Positions 1 through 11,757 of a stretch of DNA of 64,000 nucleotides are shown in pieces. The number at the start of each line of letters is the position of its first letter. The first letter of the stretch is position 1. Origin of the DNA: Epiperipatus broadwayi (taxonomy: Eukaryota; Onychophora; Udeonychophora; Euonychophora; Peripatidae); the NCBI GenBank assembly GCA_028023455.1, contig JAQFVV010000049.1, positions 3,034,536 to 3,098,535 of the forward strand, given 5' to 3'. Below the pieces are notes generated by a model that worked only from the letters and a program-made list of their open reading frames with translations, was not told the origin of the DNA and searched no databases. Position numbers and translations under genes: made by a program.

Positions 1-151
1 AAATATTTTTGAAAATGATGATGATGATGCTAATATAGTTTAAATTTGAGTAGAAAAATATATTTATGTTAGCAAGACTAGCTATTTTGACATTGATGAA
101 ACTGAATCCCAAGAGATTGTAGCATATATAAAAAAGTCTGAATAAATATAG

Positions 152-445
152 GGGATTTGAACTCAGACGTTCAAGCCCCTTAACTATCCACACTATTTTA
201 TACTACTGATACACATGATCACACACATGTAGAAAAGATAAATAATCACCAATATACATATTTCATGCTAAACCAGAACTCATCAGTTAGTCCAGATTAC
301 CATCTCCCATACATATATATATAATCAGTGCTCAGTTTATATTAAGATAGAAAATCCTTATACTATAATGGACAGACCTCAACCTATTCCAATCTTCATC
401 TCTTCAGTCATTCATATGATTGAAAATCTAATGATAGAATTGATG
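152..445 (-). repeat. SINE-like repeat with hammerhead motif (family 1), copy A
   Basis: This stretch aligns by eye, with substitutions and small gaps, to 49264-49560 (same strand), 14084-14420 (opposite strand) and parts of 13760-13930 and 53195-53420. On the minus strand it reads: a variable head, a hammerhead-like core (248-291), a spacer, and then a pol III B-box-like motif, GAGTTCAAATCC, near 154-166. The B box suggests a tRNA-derived promoter, but no full cloverleaf can be drawn. Published HHR-bearing SINE-like repeats (such as those of schistosomes) have a comparable make-up; assigning this repeat to such a class is inference. I see no protein-coding potential. Confidence 0.65.
248..291 (-). 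ncRNA. Hammerhead ribozyme-like motif, family 1 copy A
   Basis: Read on the minus strand, the motif has a five-base stem I strand ACTAA, then the core CTGATGA (rc of 280-286), a stem II arm closed by a GTTT-type loop, then GAAA. A very short AT-rich stem III follows (ATA pairing with TAT), then an AUA-type cleavage triplet, and TTGGT, which pairs back to ACTAA with one G-U pair. Stem II is imperfect here; the copies at 14221 and 53329 preserve the better helix GTGCTG with CAGCAC. Self-cleavage is inferred from the motif order. Confidence 0.6.
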
Positions 446-2239
446 GTGAAATAAAAAGTATTTAGACTGATATGGAGAAGAGATACTATAAATTAAAACA
501 GCTGGATTATACTTGGAAGAAATTTTTTCCTACAATGGATTGATAATTATTAAAATGATGACAATGTAGATTTAAATATAAGTAAGAGAATATATTTTTT
601 CTATGTTAGCTAACTTAGGGGCACTATGAGTTAGAGGCACAAAAGACATTCCTCAACTTGAAGATTTGCTAATGTTTCTTTTAATTAAAATTGCAATTAT
701 TCTAACTCTGTTACTTGAGTTCAAAAGTCTAATAATAATTATTAATTATAGGGTTTTGTAAAAAAATACACTTGATTTTTATATGGATCAGAAAATGAAT
801 TATGTGGAAATGATAGCTGTTTATATGTGTAGTTATTTTTCTGAATCAGATAACAAGATCTGAATGATGATGAACCAAGGAGGGTATCTGGAACAAATTG
901 TTTAAAATTCATAAGCTATATGTTATTTTTTAATTAACTTTGTATGATTTTTTTTTTATTTTGAGTGTTTATCTGAGATTTTTTATAGCTTTATTTAATT
1001 CTATGATAGATATTTTGATATTTCACTATTTTTTTTATTCATTAGGCATTATTAGTTGTTATAGTGTCCTTTTATTGTTCGTAGTTTGGTGCTAGCATCC
1101 AAAAATGGATGTTACTATGATATATTTATTAATGTATATCTAACAGTCATTTAAAAGTATTTTTAAGATATTACAATATATGTAATAAAAAATGGTAGTG
1201 TTGAAATTAATAAGACCATGCGTTTACATATAATAAAAATGATTGATTAGCTTTTCATGAGTTTAAAATTAGTATATCTATTTAAAAATAAGTAGTCATT
1301 ATTAACAATAAAATGCTTGGTGGTTGGAAGATTATAAGATGTTCAGTACTGGAGATGACCCCATATTAATATCCAGACTTTTAGAGTCTTTCGCTCTATC
1401 ACTGAGACAGAACAAACAAAGCATAAACATTATCAATTGCTTGGAAGAATTGTAGCACTTATATTAATTATTGCAATATGCATTAAATAATAAACAATGA
1501 TGAAAAATATCAGGAGATCATTTGCCTTTTTTAATGTATTCATTTACTTATTTGAAACTGATTCTGTTCAATAATAGTTTTAAACTATATTTAAGGATAG
1601 TAACTATTATTATCTCACATCTTATTCTAAAATGGCTGCTAAAGTTTCAGTTGAGAAATTTGTTATTTGATCTTTTTACTTTTTCTATTTGCTTATTTAT
1701 TTTTTTCAAATTATCTTATTTTTAAAGAATTTTTTATAAATGCTGCACAATATATTATATCACTAATGTAAAAAGATAGGACAGAACACTTTTTTTTTTA
1801 TCAAAACAACATTTTTTTTCTTTAGCTGCTATGATTTTATTATTTATAGGTATTATTTAATTTATTTTTAAATATCAAAAATGGTATTCTGAATAAAATC
1901 TATTTTAGATAGACCATTAATAATTCTAGCTAATAAAGCTAAATATAGAGCAGTAGATCCATTTATATAATATTTCTATATAACTGTTTATAAATAATAC
2001 CAGCAACAGTATTTTAATGGCATTGTTAATGACTGAAATTTCTAACAAAAAATACAAACTCTTTTAAATATTTTTTTAATATTTTACAGTTGTTAACTTT
2101 AAAATTACTTTTCAGTGTCTATCTTTTATATAAAATCCATATTTTTTCTGTTGTCTGATTGGTGAATGAATGTTTGTCCAATGATGTCACAACCACTACA
2201 TTCTTGCAAAGGAAGTAATTCCACAGTTAAATAAAAATG
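446..2239. other. AT-rich sequence, no recognised feature
   Basis: Only short homopolymer runs and AT-rich DNA are visible. A short open frame at 1522-1725 is dominated by Phe, Leu and Ile codons, as expected of random AT-rich sequence, and has no family resemblance. Confidence 0.6.
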
Positions 2240-3640
2240 CTGAAGAAAAATCAGTATGAGTGCTCTTAACTACAGAGATATAGTATATATTTTATGGTAA
2301 AGATTTTCATTCAGTTGCAAAAACAGCCACTAACCCAATTTGTAATTTGATGTTAAGGTGCTCTGTGTTTTCATGGTTTGGAAATCTCTTAATATAGTTC
2401 AGAAAAATGACATACTTTGCAATGCCAATGAACTTTTATAAATTAACAATATTTAATAAAAAAAAACTTAAAGCTTAAGATTGTTAAAGTAAGCAATTAA
2501 AAAAATTACAAATATTATATTTAATAAAAAAATTACAAAATGAGCAGCATTTTTGTATTCTGCTCCAACCAGCTGCAAAAACAGCTACAAGTGCTAAGTC
2601 ATAATTTGACATTAAGGCACACTGTTCTTTCATGGTCTGTCAAACCCCTGATATAATTCAGAAGGTGCTCCAGTAAATATACATTTGAAATCACAAAGTG
2701 ACCAAATATAACAGATATATTTAAAAATGTAAATTTTAATTTAGCTTTATTAAATTTGGATTTTTATTTATATAATATTAAAAGGTTTTATTTAATTTAC
2801 ATTAAATCTTAAAACAATTGTTAGTGCAACCCAATTAAAAAATGACAGACCTTAACAAGACCAGATTCTGACATTAATAAACAGTATAAATATTAATAAA
2901 GCTAAAAAACTTATAATTGACTGACTATTGGGAAAAAATATTTAGAGGGCACATCAGTAAATATATATTTGAAGTTGTAAAAATAGCATATATAATGGGT
3001 ATATTTAAAAATGTAAATTTTAATTTAGTTTTATTAAAATTCAGAAATTTATTTATATAATATTGAAATGTTTTGTTTAATTTACATTAAATCTTTAAAA
3101 AAATTTGATAAAGCAATAAATTCTGCAGTAATGATGGTCTTGAGCCGGAAAAAAACATATGCTTTTAATTATAGAAATATAGTATTTAAATGGTGAAGAA
3201 AATGTGATTACAGTACATAAATTCATGTTTAAAATGTGATATTTAGTGAGAGGAAAAATAGATGATATAATAACGCATGCACATTTAATTTTGGTTAACA
3301 TATTATTACATTTATGCAAAGAATTAATAAAAAATGCTTGAAAAAAATTAGTACAAGACATTTAAATTATGTAGGTATAATATTTAAATGACCAAGAAAA
3401 TGTGATTGCAGTACATAAATTTATATTTGAATTGCTCTATATAGTAGGGGGGGGGTATGCTTTAATATTAAATTTACATTAAGTTTTCATAAGCATATAT
3501 TTGTAGTTGAAATGTAGGCCTTTCAGGGTGGCTATATTTCTCACAGTTAATATATAATATTAAAATCATTTGTTTAATTTAGATTAAATCTCAAAAATAA
3601 ATTGTTAAAGCAAACAATAAAAAAAACACACCAGGCTTTA
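2240..3640. repeat. Degenerate, irregular tandem repeats
   Basis: At least two modules recur. Module A, which contains 'atatttaaaaatgtaaatttt' split by small changes, lies at about 2665-2825 and 2952-3118 (spacing about 287), with a weaker copy at about 3485-3615. Module B, with 'gaaaatgtgatt.cagtacataaatt', lies at about 3166-3250 and 3363-3450. A third pair, around 2310-2400 and 2570-2660, shares 'gcaaaaacagc.ac' and a 'tcatggt.tg' segment. Copies are diverged and spacing is irregular, suggesting an old local amplification. Confidence 0.6.
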
Positions 3641-4109
3641 CATAGTCCATGTGCAGTCTAGCTTTTGATATAAAATCATAGAAGCATAAAGTTGTGTAAT
3701 ATTGACCCATTATTTATAAATATTCTGCTTATTAGTGGCTTTCAAAAAAACTATTCTTAAAAATGAGTAACAACATTAACATTAATAAAATGACTCTTCT
3801 AAAATGTAATAGTAAATGAAGATCAGTATCAAAATTAATAAAAAGAGCAAATATGTTTACCCATTATTTTGCTGCACTAAAATGGAAAACGTTATGCTAT
3901 ATAATATTTTTTTATTTTTAACTTTAGAATATAGGGATAAAAGTATGCAGGGGGTTCTAAATTTTTATTAATTGACTTTCAGGTTCTGTATAAAACTATT
4001 GATCTTTTATATATATATGTCAACAGATGGCATTCTACCAAAAACACCATCAAGCGTATGTTTACATAAACGTCAGAGCATGCATTCATTATCTCTAACT
4101 TTAATTCCA

Positions 4110-4153
4110 CTTTCAGATCATGATTTCAAGCTATTTGTTATCATCAGTGAAAG
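4110..4153 (-). ncRNA. Hammerhead ribozyme, array unit 1
   Basis: Same architecture as unit 2 (4509-4552), but one substitution turns the stem II strand TAGC into TAAC, leaving at most a weak helix II. Stem I CTTTCA/TGAAAG, core CTGATGA, GAA and the palindromic stem III are retained. Confidence 0.7.
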
Positions 4154-4508
4154 ACAGGAATTTTAGAAACTAGATCTAAACACAAACTCTGAGCGTTTAT
4201 GAAACAGTTTCCATTCAGCTTGCAAGCGTGAATCTTTTAGACACGTAATGTCTTCAAACTCAGCATAGCAAGCCAGATAGCTATATGGGTCTGATCTCAG
4301 TTCAGCATCACCACATAGTAGAAGCCTCTGCAATATATATCATTGCTAGAAAGACCTCAAAGGTACATTTATGAAAAACAAAAAACAAGTTAAAAACTTG
4401 CTAATGCTTGTATTTATGTCAACAGATGGCATTCTACCAAAAACACCGTCAAGCGTATGTTTACATAAACGTCAGAGCATGCATTCACTATCTCTAACTT
4501 TAATTCCA

Positions 4509-4552
4509 CTTTCAGATCATGATTTCAAGCTATTTGCTATCATCAGTGAAAG
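4509..4552 (-). ncRNA. Hammerhead ribozyme, array unit 2
   Basis: On the minus strand the order is: stem I strand CTTTCA; core CTGATGA; stem II TAGC, loop AAATA, GCTT (three clear pairs AGC/GCT plus a T-T mismatch); GAA; stem III ATCA directly followed by TGAT; C17; then TGAAAG, which pairs perfectly with CTTTCA. The predicted cleavage triplet is AUC, with the cut between 4515 and 4514. Stem III has no loop, so a monomer should be unstable; pairing between two adjacent motifs (a dimeric hammerhead), known from newt and cave-cricket satellite RNAs, is the likely active form. Activity is inferred. Confidence 0.85.
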
Positions 4553-4907
4553 ACAGGAATTTTAGAAACTAGATCTAAACACAAACTCTGAGCGTTTATG
4601 AAACAGTTTCCATTCAGCTTGCAAGCGTGAATCTTTTAGACACATAATGTCTTCAAACTCAGCATAGCAAGCCAGATAGCTATATGGGTCTGATCTCAGT
4701 TCAGCATCACCACATAGTAGAAGCCTCTGCAATATATATCATTGCTAGAAAGACCTCAAAGGTACATTTATGAAAAACAAAAAACAAGTTAAAAACTTGC
4801 TAACGCTTGTATTTATGTCAACAGATGGCGTTCTACCAAAAACACCATCAAGCGTATGTTTACATAAACATCAGAGCATGCATTCACTATCTCTAACTTT
4901 AATTCCA

Positions 4908-4951
4908 CTTTCAGATCATGATTTCAAGCTATTTGCTATCATCAGTGAAAG
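4908..4951 (-). ncRNA. Hammerhead ribozyme, array unit 3
   Basis: Identical in all core and stem positions to unit 2. The exact 399-bp offset shows the ribozyme is part of the repeating unit. Confidence 0.85.
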
Positions 4952-5307
4952 ACAGGAATTTTAGAAACTAGATCTAAACACAAACTCTGAGCATTTATGA
5001 AACAGTTTCTATTCAGCTTGCAAGCATGAATCTTTTAGACACATAATGTCTTCAAACTCAGCATAGCAAGCCAGATAGCTATATGGGTCTGATCTCAGTT
5101 CAGCATCACCACATAGTAGAAGCCTCTGCAATATATATCATTGCTAGAAAGACCTCAAAGGTACATTTATGAAAAACAAAAAACAAGTTAAAAAACTTGC
5201 TAACGCTTGTATTTATGTCAACAGATGGCGTTCTACCAAAAACACCATCAAGCGTATGTTTACATAAATGTCAGAGCATGCATTCACTATCTCTAACTTT
5301 AATTCCA

Positions 5308-5351
5308 CTTTCAGATCATGATTTCAAGCTATTTGCTATCATCAGTGAAAG
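5308..5351 (-). ncRNA. Hammerhead ribozyme, array unit 4
   Basis: Same 44-nt motif as units 2 and 3, with intact CTGATGA, GAA, a 6-bp stem I and palindromic stem III; spacing from unit 3 is 400 bp. Confidence 0.85.
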
Positions 5352-5707
5352 ACAGGAATTTTAGAAACTAGATCTAAACACAAACTCTGAGCATTTATGA
5401 AACAGTTTCTATTCAGCTTGCAAGCATGAATCTTTTAGACACATAATGTCTTCAAACTCAGCATAGCAAGCCAGATAGCTATATGGGTCTGATCTCAGTT
5501 CAGCATCACCACATAGTAGAAGCCTCTGCAATATATATCATTGCTAGAAAGACCTCAAAGGTACATTTATGAAAAACAAAAAACAAGTTAAAAAACTTGC
5601 TAACGCTTGTATTTATGTCAACAGATGGTGTTCTACCAAAAACACCATCAAGCATATGTTTACATAAATGTCAGAGCATGCATTCACTATCTCTAACTTT
5701 AATTCCA

Positions 5708-5751
5708 CTTTCAGATCATGATTTCAAGCTATTTGCTATCATCAGTGAAAG
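5708..5751 (-). ncRNA. Hammerhead ribozyme, array unit 5
   Basis: Same motif, 400 bp from unit 4, and the last one in direct orientation. The half-motif at 5879-5899 beyond the inversion point keeps only the 3' half on the plus strand, with one change in its stem I strand. Confidence 0.85.
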
Positions 5752-6255
5752 ACAGGAATTTTAGAAACTAGATCTAAACACAAACTCTGAGCATTTATGA
5801 AACAGTTTCTATTCAGCTTGCAAGCGTGAATCTTTTAGACACGTAATGTCTTCAAACTCAGCATAGCAAGTCAGATAGCTTGAAATCATGATCTAAAAGT
5901 GGAATTAAAGTTAGAGATAGTGAATGAATGCTCTGACATTTATGTAAACATACGCTTGACAGTGTTTTTGGTAGAACACCATCTGTTGACATAAATACAA
6001 GCATTAGCAAGTTTTTTAACTTGTTTTTTGTTTTTCATAAATGTACCTTTGAGGTCTTTCTAGCAATGATATATATTGCAGAGGCTTCTACTATGTGGTG
6101 ATGCTGAACTGAGATCAGACCCATATAGCTATCTGGCTTGCTATGCTGAGTTTGAAGACATTACATGTCTAAAAGGTTCATGCTTGCAAGCTGAATAGAA
6201 ACTGTTTCATAAATGCTCAGAGTTTGTGTTTAAATCTAGTTTCTAAAATTCCTGT

Positions 6256-6299
6256 CTTTCATTGATGATAGCAAATAGCTTGAAATCATGATCTGAAAG
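6256..6299 (+). ncRNA. Hammerhead ribozyme, inverted unit (core mutated)
   Basis: The same 44-nt motif on the plus strand. The first core base is changed (CTGATGA reads TTGATGA); because C3 is catalytically essential in hammerheads, this copy is predicted to be inactive. Stem I, stem III and GAA are unchanged. Confidence 0.75.
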
Positions 6300-6439
6300 T
6301 GGAATTAAAGTTAGAGATAGTGAATGCATGCTCTGACATTTATGTAAACATACGCTTGACAGTGTTTTTGGTAGAACACCATCTGCTGACATAAATACAA
6401 GCATTAGCAAGTTTTTTAACTTGTTTTTGTTTTTCATAT

Positions 6440-9400
6440 ATATATATTGTGCCCTTTTCTATAGGTCAGAATCAGCTCATTACAATAAATTATTAAAAAT
6501 TTTAAATTTTAGAATATGTTCTCTTGATGTGTTAATTATATTGTATTAATATTATCTTAAAAGTATGATTTGAACCTAAATAAAATATGTAATGCATAAA
6601 ATTATGATAAATCATTTAAGAACAGTTAAATAAAGCTAATAATATTATTACATATGGTTGAAAAAGCTGGCCATAATAAATAACACAGCTATAAATATTT
6701 AAAAGTATGTTTAAAAAGTTCAATTTTAATAGTCTTAAACTTATAGATAAATAAATATTAAATTTAAATTCATAAATTATATTTAATAATTATAATTAAT
6801 ATCATATATTTTAAAAGTAATCTTTATGGTAGTGAAAGTTGTATTTAATTCTATATTTTCTAAATTATTCTTCCAAATTTTATATAATTGTATTATTTTA
6901 TTTAATACAACTAGTGCTGCAATTTATTATTTATTCCCAGACAGAAAATCGGATGTTGTCTGTATTGGGTATATTAGTCATGTGACCTGTATAATAGTTA
7001 TACACACTTGCTTGCTAGTATTTATTAGTAAAGTTCAAAATAGTGTAAAATTGCATTATAGAATTGGATATAATTATTACCTATCATAAAAGCCAATATT
7101 AAATATTAAGTTAACTATCGTATAAAATATTTAAATAATGTAATAAAGACAAATACAGTTTATAAAAAAATTAAATATTTTGTTAAAATAAAAATAGACA
7201 AATTAAATATTAAAAGTGGGATAATTTATTAAATATTATTTTTAAAGTCATTTTAAATATTTAATTAAATTTAGTAAAGTAATAATTGATTTAAGATTAA
7301 TATTGTTAAATATCTTAAAGTTTTAATACATCATATTTTTTATTTTGAAATTTAATTGTGTAAGTTTCTAACATTATGCAAATTTGGTATCAAACCAAAA
7401 GTAAGAATCAACCAATAGAATGATGTATTTTCTAGGATATAAATACGGATTGCATGGGGGGTATCAGTGGTGATTAAAAAATGTACTAAAGGTAGCAGAG
7501 ATCATATCAGAAGCTATCAAGGTGATCATAATAGTTAATTTTATTATTTAGTCAATTTTTAATGTTCTCGTACAATTTATTTGCAAAGCTAATAGGTTAT
7601 TATTATTTTAAAAAGTATTTGCAAAAAGAGAGTGTAAAATAAAAATATTAATAATAACTTCATTTAATATGCCTTGCTAATTTTGAAGTTTCATTATCAG
7701 TAATATTAGTCAAAATCTAATACATAACTTCGCAATAATAAAATGGATATACCAATAAGGAAAACGTATTCAACTTATAATATTTTAAAAATCAGTATAA
7801 TATTTTATTAATGCAGTTTCAATAATATTGAACAAGAGGACTATTCAAATGAATAAATTAGTTTTATGGACATTGTATGGGAAACTTATTAGAAAAACTG
7901 TTTGCCGATTAAAAGCAAAGCAATAAGACAAATATACTTTATAATAAATTTATGGAAATATCATATTATAAGAGTAAATGTTATATCCTTTTTGAAGGAA
8001 ACATTAAAAATATTTACAATAAATTATTTTAAGAAAAAACTCATGGAAAATATTTTAGAAAAGCGTGTTATGAAAACCTGAGGCATATAGAGGGTTAATA
8101 CATGTATATAAAATTGTTTTAAAAGCTGATCATTTAAGACAAGAAAAACTCTATGTAATAAATAATAATAAATTATCATGAAGAAGAAACCTATAAAGAA
8201 GATGAACATGTTAATAAATAAAATATGGAATTATAAAAATATTTAAGATTGTGCATAAGTTTATCCTGATAGTTCAAGCTAAGCCGATATGGAATACTAT
8301 AGTATAGAAGCTTCACAGGATTATTTTTAGTATTATGATTTCAATAATCATCATTCTGGACTATAGAAGTCATAAACTATTATTCTATTAACTATTCCAG
8401 AATTGATTGATGATTATTTTATGTAATTTTTCAAGATTTTAAGATGTTGTAATATTTTTTTTATTATTCATTTTAAAACCTGAGATTTTCGTACCGGAAG
8501 TTCGTTCAACACTTACTGCAGGAAACGTATTGTCTTGTTCATCATCATAGCAACAGAGGAGGTTGTAAAATTACTTTTGAGGAAAACATTTTTGTTTAAA
8601 AAAAAAACTTTTGAGAAAGAAAATGGAAATATTCGGACTTATAAAGAACATTCGTTTTTCAGCTGAAGTTATGTAAATATGATTTTCATTTATTACTATT
8701 TATTTTAAATGCAAATTTTCTGGTTTATAAATGTAGGAACATGAACATTAATTTATTGATAATATTAAAATCCTATAATATAATTTAATAATTTAAGTAA
8801 GAACATTTTAAATAAAGGTATGGATGTGTTTTCATGTATTGCAATGTATCTAATTGATGGAAAACCTAAGACTGCAAAAAGTGATGACCAGATAATATCA
8901 CTTGGTAATAGTTAATGAATATTGATATTTTTATAATGTATATTTTTGTTTTCTTTTAGATTCCCTATGAATTATAATGAATGGAAGTATAAATGTTTAA
9001 TTATATGTAAACGCATTTTGTACAACATTTTAAAAAATTATGAGATTAGGATTTATTTTGAGAATATGCATACTATAATTTTTATACTAGTAATATAACA
9101 CAACATGATAATAAATATTGCTGTGATTTTTTTAGAAACTTTCATATTATTGGATGTTCAGTATTTATATGATTAGTTTGTAAAGGTTTTAGAATATAGA
9201 ATAAGGAAGTAAGCAAACTTTTCTTGTGGATCAGTGAGATCGCACTAATTATAAATGAATTTTATTTATTGTTTGGAATATGCAAGATAGTTATTTTATC
9301 GATGTAAGATGTGATAAATCTTTAGGAAATAATGATAAGATAGTGGCTTGGTAGTACTATGGTAAACATGAACCCAAGATGATGTTATAATAGGATGTGA

Positions 9401-11535
9401 TGAGGGAATATGAATAATATTTTATAATCTTAGTGGATGTACAATACAGTTAACAATACCCTGTAATTGTATATTTATTTTGGACAGTGTCTATTTTCTT
9501 TAAGTATTGATGTTTTAATAAAGCTGAAGGAATAGCTTTAACATCATTGATGTATTGGAGGACATTAGATTAGGTCATGCCTCTATCTCTTGTAGATACA
9601 CTGTGCCGTGATATTTTTTTCTGATATTTGCTATGAGTAATACTCAAGTTTTTCTTTCCTAGATCCTACACATCTATTCGCTATCTAGATTTCCAATGTA
9701 ACTACATAGTTCAGTATGATATACTTGAAAAGAAATAATAGATAATTTAGAGTTTAAGATATGCTATAGTTTGATTGAGATAAGTTCATTTACTTAGAAA
9801 AAGTAGAATTTGTATAAATTGGAATTGAAAATCCAATGGATCCTAAAGGTGAAAAGAATCATAAAATATGTTTTTTGTATTTATTTTGGAAATAAAATAA
9901 AATTTCAAGAATAAACTATATGAAACAAGGTTGTTCTTTAAAATGTTAAATAACTTTTAAATGCTTTATTTTGTTTTAAGATAAGTATTACATATTTTTA
10001 AAAATATAATGGTACAAAGTAAAACAATATAAACAGTAAACATAGGTATAATTATATATTTATTAAATAATAGGGAATATATCGGTAGTTACAACTATAT
10101 AGTATTATAGTGGTATTAAGTGGGATATATTATATTTGATAATCACAGTGCAGTGAACAATGATATCCACACAATCTAATAATAAATTAACAGTAGATAT
10201 TTTATATAGTATTTTTTTTTAACATTGCAAAATGGAATTGTTTATTTTTAAAAGATCCATACTCACAATTAGTGTTCTTATTTTGTTTTTCCGTACTATG
10301 ATTCAATGGATGGGTTTTTTTAAAAGGAAGCATAATTTAAATAATAGTTAAAGATGATATATTTTAAAATAGATAATAAAATGTAATTTTATCATAAAGG
10401 TTGATCACAAAAGATATATAAAATTGTATTATTTTATTATTATTATTTTAAGTCAGAAGGAAGACCTAAACAAATACTAGATTGTTTAATAACTAAGTAA
10501 TAAAAATGTAGAATGGTGTAAATTGAGGATATCCAATGTAAATAATGTAAATAAATTGTTTATTTTATTTTATTGTTATAATAAACTTTGTTAAATTTGT
10601 TTTCAAAATTTGTGTGTCCTGACTGTTTCATTTTCCCATCACACTGCATGAGATACCCAGAATAACAGAAACAAACATATAATTTTTGCATAAGAGATAA
10701 ATAAAGTATTATTTTAAGAATTCGAATACTTTCTTGGTATTCATTTAATTAAGTAATCACATTTTTATATTATCTTATGGTCATAAATTAGTTATCATAA
10801 TAGTACATTGAATTATATGTTATCCGTTGCCACACACTTTTATATTAGATTATAAATGCTACCACATATTTATTACGTTCTTATATGAAGATAAAAGATT
10901 ATATCATGGTATTTTATTATTTTATTATGGTAATAAAAATAATAGTGAAAAGAAAAGGTATACAGAATTAGTTCATACAATGAAGAATATTATTATTATT
11001 ATTATTTTTTGTTATTATTAGTTTAAGTGTAGTAGAGAATGACATAAAAATCCCTTCTCATGTTTTACTACAGTGATTTTTTAAATTGACTTAGAACAAT
11101 TTTATGAACCTGAGATTTTATTGAGCTAAATTATGATGAATAAGAGATTAATATTTAATTATTAGTTTAATCTTAATGAGTAGGATTATTAAAGTCATAA
11201 GAATATTATAAGTTTATTTATTTGAGATAGTAATAAGGGGGGATAGTGTTCTTATGCCATTGAGGTAGTATCCTGTGAGATATTGGCTCAATGTAATCTT
11301 TCTTGTCACCTGTATTTTCACTTCTAAGTCTCATGAAATAATAAATATTTATTTATTTATTTTATAAACTGAACCTTATTATTTTTTTGAATTTGAGCTA
11401 GTAGAACATTTAATATTAATGCAGAATATTTTATTTATTAATTATTTGCATTATTACAAACATAATTTCTAACTGAGCTAACCCATTTTATTTAATAATA
11501 TACTGCCCAGGAAGTGAGATGCACAAAGGCAAGGT
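6440..11535. other. AT-rich sequence, no recognised gene
   Basis: About 5 kb of very AT-rich DNA. Open frames such as 6826-7089 and 10827-11021 have random AT-rich amino-acid content. The only local structure I could pick out is a core-promoter-like arrangement at 7412-7470, and a slightly less AT-rich patch near 8485-8570. Confidence 0.55.
7412..7470 (+). promoter_or_regulatory. Possible core promoter (CCAAT, TATA, Inr-like)
   Basis: CCAAT at 7412-7416, TATAAATA at 7438-7445 and TCAGTG at 7464-7469 are arranged as in a TATA/initiator promoter: the candidate start A at 7466 is 28 bases from the first T of the TATA box. No open frame follows within several hundred bases. Chance occurrence in AT-rich DNA is a strong alternative. 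Confidence 0.22.
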
Positions 11536-11537
11536 TA

Positions 11538-11583
<46 letters not shown>

Positions 11584-11584
11584 A

Positions 11585-11631
<47 letters not shown>
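11538..11631. repeat. (TA)n microsatellite at the left edge of a PLE
   Basis: Two long TA runs separated by a short 'cctagaa' interruption, ending exactly where the left PLE arm begins. Confidence 0.95.
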
Positions 11632-11681
11632 CCAAATCCAAAATTCAACTAGACCAGCATAAAAATAATATTAAAACACAA

Positions 11682-11719
11682 CCAAAGGTTTCACTGCTAC
11701 AAGCAGACTTCTCAATTGT
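11682..11719 (-). ncRNA. Decayed hammerhead-like motif in PLE 3' region, left arm
   Basis: On the minus strand TCTGC, loop TTGTA and GCAG form a stem II-like hairpin followed by TGAAACC, matching the right-arm motif at 13536-13590. The CUGAUGA core has decayed to a TTGAGAA-like string, so no activity is expected. Confidence 0.4.
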
Positions 11720-11757
11720 AAAGAATTACAAAAACTATACAATATATATATATAATA

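Larger units (their letters stand above)
4009..6437. repeat. Tandem array of ~400-bp hammerhead-encoding units with an inverted end
   Basis: Five direct units start, at the same phase point, at 4017, 4416, 4815, 5215 and 5615 (periods 399, 399, 400, 400). The last is cut at about 5880 and followed by about 1.4 units in inverted orientation, whose matching phase points are at 5992 and 6392 on the minus strand. Units are nearly identical and differ by scattered point changes. Both outer edges abut short (AT)n tracts. A 64-codon open frame recurs in several units but is broken or shifted in others, so I treat it as a by-product of the repeat. Every complete unit carries a 44-nt hammerhead motif. 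Diverged relatives occur at 52860, 55060, 36594 and 56508. Confidence 0.95.

Noticed and set aside
3972-4964. A recurring 64-codon open frame in successive array units
   Set aside because: The frame occurs because the units are near-identical; it is not kept as an open 64-codon frame in every unit, lacks a recognisable family, and the conserved element on the other strand is the ribozyme.
4009-6437. CRISPR-like array
   Set aside because: Units are ~400 bp with no unique spacers, and the genome is eukaryotic.
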